Positions 59,434 to 64,000 of a DNA stretch of 64,000 nucleotides are shown in pieces. The stretch comes from Candidatus Obscuribacterales bacterium (GTDB taxonomy: Bacteria > Cyanobacteriota > Vampirovibrionia > Obscuribacterales > Obscuribacteraceae), in the NCBI GenBank assembly GCA_021732025.1, contig JAKFVU010000077.1, positions 62,001 through 126,000 on the forward strand, written 5' to 3'. A program made the translations under genes and the position numbers. The notes below the pieces were generated by a model. The model had not been told where the DNA came from, searched no databases, and saw nothing but the letters and a program-made list of their open reading frames with translations. Positions within the stretch are counted from its first letter, which is position 1; the number at the start of each line of letters is the position of its first letter.

Positions 59434-59487
59434 ATTTCGGTGGATTTCGTTTTATTTCGGTGGATTTCGTTTTATTTCGGTGATTCA
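59434..59487 (+). repeat. 20-bp tandem repeat directly before the VIT/vWA start codon
   Basis: Two exact 20-bp copies (59434-59453 and 59454-59473) of ATTTCGGTGGATTTCGTTTT, plus a partial third copy (ATTTCGGTGATTC, from 59474), run up to the ATG at 59488. The repeat fills the place where a ribosome site would be expected; GGTGAT at 59479-59484 in the partial copy is the only candidate. Confidence 0.8.
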
Positions 59488-61971
59488 ATGCGAATAGTTG
59501 CCTTCTTCTTCGGCGTAGTTGCTCCAATCGCGGCTTTGTGGGTTGAAATCATAATGAGGGTCTGTTCCTCTCTGATTGATCCCATACCAACGATTTATCA
59601 TGTGGGTTTAGTGGGTTTTGTTGCCTTTGCAAACCTGATGGCCCTGTTGTGTTCACTTAATCAAACCACCTCAAGTACTGCTCTAACCGTTGTTAGGTGG
59701 TTTCTGGGAGTTGCTGCTGGCATTTCAATTTATTATTCATTGACGTTCTTACCTATTTATCCGTTTGCCATTTTAGGCTGTCTCATGATTTTCTTAGCTC
59801 CGTTTGTCGTGCTTGGATTTTCTCCACCGCTTTCACTAATCGGAACGATACTGTGCTGGAAGTTGTTGAATAAGATTCCCCAGGTCAAGCCCTCTGGCTA
59901 TTCCGTTTCTGCGATTGCTTTCGGCATAGCATTGCTACTTTTTATCGAGTTTCCATCGAGTGCGACGCGCCTGGGTATGGCTATGATGAGCAATCCTAAG
60001 CAAGAAAAAGAAGGCCTTTTCCTTCTTCGCACTGTTAACAATGAAGATGCGATGTTGCGAGCTTGCTATGAACGGTCTACTGGTACCGATATGCTCGGCA
60101 CACTACTTACCTGGGGTCACGGTGTAGGTGCAGAGGAGGCGCGCCGCAATTATTACAGGGTAACCGGCCGACCCTTCAACTCTCGGCCACTGCCAAATTA
60201 TTTCAAGGGTCGACTTAACTTACTTACTCCAGGCCCTGATGAAATTACAGTAAATGAGGAAAATGTATTCGATTTTGATAGCGATTTGGCTAGTCAGGCA
60301 GTGGGCGGTGTTGCCAGAGGACTATCACTTTCAAAGTCAAGCTTAGATGTTACGGTCGATGCCAATTCCGCCGTGTCCAAGACCGACTGGACAATGGAAT
60401 TTGCTAGCAAAAGCAACCAGCAGCACGAGGCCCGCATTCAATTGTTGTTGCCCCCTGGTGGCGTCGTTTCTCAAGCGATTTTGTGGGTAAATGGAGTACC
60501 CAAGCAAGCGGCTTTTGCCGGAAGGGCTGAGGCGCGTCGAGCTTATGAGAATGTTGTGCGACCTATGCGCGATCCGCTTCTTGTCACTACGAGCGGTCCC
60601 GATCGAGTATTAGTTCAATGTTTTCCAATAACTGCTGGCAAAGATATGAAGATTCGGCTGTCTATTACAGCACCAATGGTAGTGGCGAAATCTGATCGGC
60701 TTTCCTCTCGCTTGATTGTTCCGCAAATTGTTGAAAGAAACTTTCAAGTGCAGCACCATGTCTTGAAGATCAAAGCCACGTCGCCATTGACCAAAAACAA
60801 TCACATTCTCTTGGCCGCACCATTACGCGCCGGTCAGACAACGGCATCTTCCGCCCCTAATTATTTGTATTCTGCCTCAGTCGCTAACGATGACCTATCC
60901 ACCGGTGAGATAGACGCAGATTTCGTTCGTCAACCGGCTTTGGTAACGGCATGGTCTGACTCTCCATTGCAGAAAAACACAACTTTTGCCGAGACACTGC
61001 TGCCTCTAAGAGCGTCTGCGAAACCGAAGAATTTGGTTGTTGTAGTCGACGGTTCCTCTTCTATGTCTAGCCACATGAATGATTTAGTCAAAGTTTTGCA
61101 GGGCTTACCAGATGGGATAAATGTTTCACTGATTCGCAGTGGCGATACTGTGGAGGTATTAGCCGAGAGAGTTCTTAGCTCTAGCTCTGAGTGGAAGAAA
61201 GCCCTTGACCGACTGCAATGTCAACGTTGTATTGGTGGCACTGACGGTGCACCTGCCTTAATTCGGGCCTGGACTAATTTGCATAAATTAGATTCTCCTG
61301 CCGTTCTCTGGATTCATGCTACTCAGCCGGTCGAACTCCAGTCGCCGATCAGCCTTCGTTCTCTGCTTGTCGCTCGAGACCAGGTCGTTCAACTATATGA
61401 TTTTCAGCTTGAGTATGGCCCAAACCGAGTGCTAGAATCCCTCGAAGGATTGCGCAATGTTCAAATAGTTCCACGCCTTGAAGACTCCCTTGCTGATCTG
61501 CAAGGTCTGTTTGACCAATGGGCCGGTTCGGTCTCTGGTCAAGCATTCACCGTTGCCATGGTGCCGGGATCTGGCAAACCTGCTGGCTATAAGTCGACTA
61601 TCAGTCTGGCACCACTGTGGGCCAGAGACCAGATTGACAAGTTGCTTTTTACTCAGGCGAATAGCACTGTCACCGTTGCAAAAACCGTCGACAGTGGCAA
61701 TAAGTGGCGTAATCCCGAGGCCTTTAAAAAGGCTCTTTTGATCGCTCGAGATTACCGAATAATCTCTCCTGTATCAGGAGCAGTGGTACTGGAGCAGAAG
61801 AAAGATTACAAAGACAATGGACTGGAGGCACCGCCCTCAGAAGGCTCTGAGATACCCACGCGCCCTGAGCCCGAAACGTGGCTGCTATTGCTGATTGGGC
61901 TGGGGGTAATTTTTGTGAGTATACGTCGACGAACTTCGACTGCCGGCCAAATTTGCAGTCCGGGAGGCTAA
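59488..61971 (+). CDS. membrane VIT/vWA protein with PEP-CTERM-like sorting signal
   Basis: This 827-residue protein starts at ATG 59488, directly at the first helix (MRIVAFFFGVVAPIAALWVE); the longer frame from 59299 crosses a terminator. About five N-terminal membrane helices span residues 1-170. A VIT-like domain at about 295-400 has EARIQLLLPPGGVVSQAILW, followed by PKQAAFAGRAEARRAYENVV. A vWA domain from about 515 has a complete MIDAS motif DGSSSMS and GGTDGAPALIRAW. The end has RPEPETWLLLLIGLGVIFVS followed by RRR, a PEP-CTERM pattern with PEP near 793-795, plus 12 extra residues. It resembles PEP-CTERM integral membrane proteins of the VIT group. The exosortase gene starts 3 bp after the stop, so it is the likely substrate. 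Confidence 0.85.
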   Translation: MRIVAFFFGVVAPIAALWVEIIMRVCSSLIDPIPTIYHVGLVGFVAFANLMALLCSLNQTTSSTALTVVRWFLGVAAGISIYYSLTFLPIYPFAILGCLMIFLAPFVVLGFSPPLSLIGTILCWKLLNKIPQVKPSGYSVSAIAFGIALLLFIEFPSSATRLGMAMMSNPKQEKEGLFLLRTVNNEDAMLRACYERSTGTDMLGTLLTWGHGVGAEEARRNYYRVTGRPFNSRPLPNYFKGRLNLLTPGPDEITVNEENVFDFDSDLASQAVGGVARGLSLSKSSLDVTVDANSAVSKTDWTMEFASKSNQQHEARIQLLLPPGGVVSQAILWVNGVPKQAAFAGRAEARRAYENVVRPMRDPLLVTTSGPDRVLVQCFPITAGKDMKIRLSITAPMVVAKSDRLSSRLIVPQIVERNFQVQHHVLKIKATSPLTKNNHILLAAPLRAGQTTASSAPNYLYSASVANDDLSTGEIDADFVRQPALVTAWSDSPLQKNTTFAETLLPLRASAKPKNLVVVVDGSSSMSSHMNDLVKVLQGLPDGINVSLIRSGDTVEVLAERVLSSSSEWKKALDRLQCQRCIGGTDGAPALIRAWTNLHKLDSPAVLWIHATQPVELQSPISLRSLLVARDQVVQLYDFQLEYGPNRVLESLEGLRNVQIVPRLEDSLADLQGLFDQWAGSVSGQAFTVAMVPGSGKPAGYKSTISLAPLWARDQIDKLLFTQANSTVTVAKTVDSGNKWRNPEAFKKALLIARDYRIISPVSGAVVLEQKKDYKDNGLEAPPSEGSEIPTRPEPETWLLLLIGLGVIFVSIRRRTSTAGQICSPGG

Positions 61972-61974
61972 TAG

Positions 61975-63396
61975 TTGGAAAGGGCCGAGAGATTAGCAAT
62001 GCCAAGAACATGGTACTTCTATCTTCAGTTGCTTGCTCTCTGGCCAGCTTGGCTTTGGTTTGCCCGACGTGCTTTTGATTGCTCAGACGAACCACTCGGA
62101 GCCTTAGCTCTTGTGACTTTAGTGTCCCTTGTATTTATTGAAGTACGGTCGCCAAGTAAGCAATCTACTCGTTCTGAAATGAGAAGCCTTTTTGTGCCAT
62201 TTGTATGGCTTCTACTCTATGGCTTTGCTACGTTTGCTTGTCCCAAATCGCTGCAATTGATGCTAGCCCTCGTCGCTCAGCTTTGTTTGGCACAGGCAGT
62301 TTTTTATCCCAAACAACTTCCTGTGCAGGTGTGGCCGCTACTGCTTCTCTCTGTGCCGTCGGTCGCCACTCTCAACTTCTATTTTGGATTTCCTTTGCGC
62401 TCCTTGGTGGCCTCAAGTAGTGCGCTACTTTTAACCGCTAGCGGTTTTGCTTCTTCATCTAATGGTGTGCAGCTGTTTTTTAGAGGCAGCGAAATAGTTA
62501 TTGATTCTGCATGTAGTGGCATCCACATGCTCTGGATTAGCTTATATGTAGCAACTCTTCTTTCTTACCTGCGCAAGTTCAATGGCCTTAAAACGTCGGC
62601 TCTAGTCATTGCTGCAGCAGTGTTTGCCTTTGGAGCAAATGTCCTTCGAGCAGCTGCTATTACGATTTATGAGAGTTCTGTTTACTTCAGACCGAATTTC
62701 GTGAGTTATGCACACGAAGGTATCGGTGCCGCATGTTTCGTGATGGTTGCAGTTGCACTATTGCTTCTGAGCGACAAAGTTTTCAAAGTTCAATTAGCTT
62801 CTGCCGATAATTCTCAAGAACTGTTCCCCGTGAGATATTGCGCCTTAGGCCCTCTTATAGCGCTAAGTCTTTTTCTTGCACTGTCGCCACTCTTATCTTT
62901 AAATAGAGAAGTAAGTTTTGCTGGTGTTAGGGCTCCATATAGTACCAGTACTCAGTATTGCACCAGCACGAGTAGCGGTGTTTCGCAGCAGGCGTTGTCT
63001 CGAATGGGCTGTACTAATCTCAAAGTCGTTGCTCTGACGGCTGATGAAGAGGCATTTGCGCAGGGCTTTCCGGGGCTAGTAGAAAAATTTGCCGACGGAC
63101 ACAAGTCTATTCTTGTACGAACAGTCAAATGCGAAACTCGTCAGTTGCATTCAAGTTCTGATTGCTATAGAGGTATGGGTTTTGAAGTTAAAGCCTTACC
63201 TATCCTTAAGCATGAAGGGATTAGATGGAGTCGCTTTGAGGCCTCTCGACTAAACGAACGTGTGCAAGTTAGTGAATGCATCTTTGATCAATCGGGCGAT
63301 ATGTGGACTGATGTTTCCTCATGGTATTGGTCTGCCTTACTAGGCAAGACCAAAGGTCCATGGTGTTTAATAACTGTTGCTACCAGCGCAATTTGA
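61975..63396 (+). CDS. exosortase-family protein with EpsI-like C-terminal domain
   Basis: This 473-residue protein has about eight to ten membrane helices. The catalytic trio of exosortases is intact: Cys180 in DSACSGIHMLWISLY, Arg225 in GANVLRAAAITIYE, and His247 in YAHEGIGAACFVMV. Exosortases are thiol transpeptidase-like enzymes that cut PEP-CTERM tails and attach proteins to the cell surface. After the last helix a soluble tail of about 170 residues with several Cys (GCTNLKVVAL, DCYRGMGFEVK, ECIFDQSGDMWTD) resembles the EpsI-like domain fused to some exosortases. TTG 61975 has GGGAGG (61962-61967) 7 nt upstream. It directly follows a protein with a PEP-CTERM signal. The exact Xrt subtype is not assigned. 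Confidence 0.9.
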   Translation: MERAERLAMPRTWYFYLQLLALWPAWLWFARRAFDCSDEPLGALALVTLVSLVFIEVRSPSKQSTRSEMRSLFVPFVWLLLYGFATFACPKSLQLMLALVAQLCLAQAVFYPKQLPVQVWPLLLLSVPSVATLNFYFGFPLRSLVASSSALLLTASGFASSSNGVQLFFRGSEIVIDSACSGIHMLWISLYVATLLSYLRKFNGLKTSALVIAAAVFAFGANVLRAAAITIYESSVYFRPNFVSYAHEGIGAACFVMVAVALLLLSDKVFKVQLASADNSQELFPVRYCALGPLIALSLFLALSPLLSLNREVSFAGVRAPYSTSTQYCTSTSSGVSQQALSRMGCTNLKVVALTADEEAFAQGFPGLVEKFADGHKSILVRTVKCETRQLHSSSDCYRGMGFEVKALPILKHEGIRWSRFEASRLNERVQVSECIFDQSGDMWTDVSSWYWSALLGKTKGPWCLITVATSAI

Positions 63397-63416
63397 AGAC
63401 GACACTAGGTTTTAAA

Positions 63417-64000
63417 CTATTTCGCTCTTAACCTTGCTTCCATGTCGTCTAGTTGCTTAAGTCTGGCCGAAGCGATTTGGCCTGGTAGCATGCCAGCTTT
63501 CATAGCCTTGTGCCGATTAATTTCACCGCGAACCTGAATTCTTAGTGTATCAAGCATGCCGAATGCACTTGAAGGAATGGCTATGACTGAGGCAGCGAAT
63601 AACAGGTCGTTAGTGACACGACTAGCGCGAGCCGATGAACTATTGTAGTTGTGGTTAAATCCGGGGATGGCAAATAGGATGCCTGAGGCTGTCTTCGTAC
63701 CACCAACATAGAGACCGGCGCCGATATTCTGAGTAGCAGTAAGTTTTGCTGCCGCATTCTTTTTCAGCGCTGACCTTATTTCGTCGTTAAACGCCTTTTG
63801 GTGTTCGCCATAGAGTCCGCCTCTTTCAATAGCATTGGCTACACCTAAGTTCGACACTTTACCTTGCTTGATGAGCTTATCGAGCACTGCAAGGTCTGAT
63901 TCTAAAACTTGCACATTGGCATCCTTCGAATCTTGCACCACTCTCTTGATGCGATGCTTGGTTAGCTCGCCCACACCTTTGGCTGCAACCCTACTTAGTA
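63417..64000 (-). CDS. hypothetical protein, 5'-truncated by window edge
   Basis: The frame is open to the window end (LSRVAAKGVGELTKHRIKRV precedes an internal GTG at 63974), so the gene begins outside and about 194 residues are seen. Charged helices (DSKDANVQVLESDLAVLDKL) are followed by a glycine-rich hydrophobic part (NIGAGLYVGGTKTASGILFA) and a second one (VTNDLLFAASVIAIPSSAFG), then a basic helical end (ASARLKQLDDMEARLRAK). The two hydrophobic parts could be membrane segments. No family is recognised. It converges on the exosortase gene with a 20-bp gap. Confidence 0.55.
   Translation of the reverse strand, partial: LSRVAAKGVGELTKHRIKRVVQDSKDANVQVLESDLAVLDKLIKQGKVSNLGVANAIERGGLYGEHQKAFNDEIRSALKKNAAAKLTATQNIGAGLYVGGTKTASGILFAIPGFNHNYNSSSARASRVTNDLLFAASVIAIPSSAFGMLDTLRIQVRGEINRHKAMKAGMLPGQIASARLKQLDDMEARLRAK

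Noticed and set aside
59299..59487. N-terminal extension of the VIT/vWA protein from TTG 59299
   Set aside because: This stretch crosses a 34-bp palindromic terminator and a 20-bp tandem repeat, and the protein reads cleanly from ATG 59488 at its first membrane helix.

Overview
The window looks like a chromosomal piece of a Gram-negative, non-photosynthetic relative of the Cyanobacteria (Melainabacteria/Vampirovibrionia, most like Obscuribacterales). This is inference from roughly 48% GC by eye, many TPR, WG-repeat and secreted low-complexity proteins, a short SSB, a C5-pathway HemL, and a PEP-CTERM/exosortase pair that implies an outer envelope. No 16S rRNA is present to prove it. About 50 genes are called, plus one tRNA (Gly, GCC).

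Bases 1-17.3 kb: a truncated TPR gene and a secreted SAF-domain protein on the plus strand, then a long minus-strand run. In transcription order the run is a coiled-coil protein, ABC1/UbiB-like kinase, PP2C phosphatase, zinc-ribbon/FHA protein, Ser/Thr kinase with an NHL propeller, Maf, three exported proteins (one an M23 peptidase lipoprotein), HemL, and a membrane TPR protein. Kinase, phosphatase and FHA reader lie head to tail and look like one phospho-signalling operon.

Bases 17.4-34.5 kb: arginase, LexA, RqcH/NFACT, Gmk-RpoZ, Dus, a full-length LarC with a large His-rich insert, TPR, thioesterase, Cys-rich zinc protein, double-RDD, WG-repeat, and a fused MFS/spermidine-synthase-like protein. 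The TPR gene at 26.9 kb starts inside a triple 16-bp tandem duplication of its own start codon.

Bases 34.5-36.05 kb: the most unusual locus. A satellite-like array of 35-bp monomers, each with the palindrome CCGATATCGG or a degenerate form, is organised as a 140-bp four-monomer higher-order repeat. It sits directly upstream of a gene that keeps the N- and C-terminal parts of an IS1595-type transposase but appears to lack the DDE catalytic core. I infer a domesticated transposase-derived DNA-binding protein with its own site array.

Bases 36.05-51.5 kb: ClpB, DnaJ-TPR protein, an exported protein, a GGDEF cyclase beside a NarL-type regulator, SSB, an SSS symporter with a small two-helix partner, a YqeK-NadD-Alr operon, HU, a Gfo/Idh/MocA oxidoreductase and tRNA-Gly.

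Bases 51.6-64 kb: a protein quality-control block (Tig, ClpP, ClpX, Lon) and a DUF2059 protein, closed by a 34-bp perfect palindrome terminator. Next come a membrane VIT/vWA protein ending in a PEP-CTERM-like signal and, 3 bp later, an exosortase with intact Cys/Arg/His residues, probably a dedicated sorting enzyme-substrate pair. A truncated minus-strand gene of unknown function ends the window.
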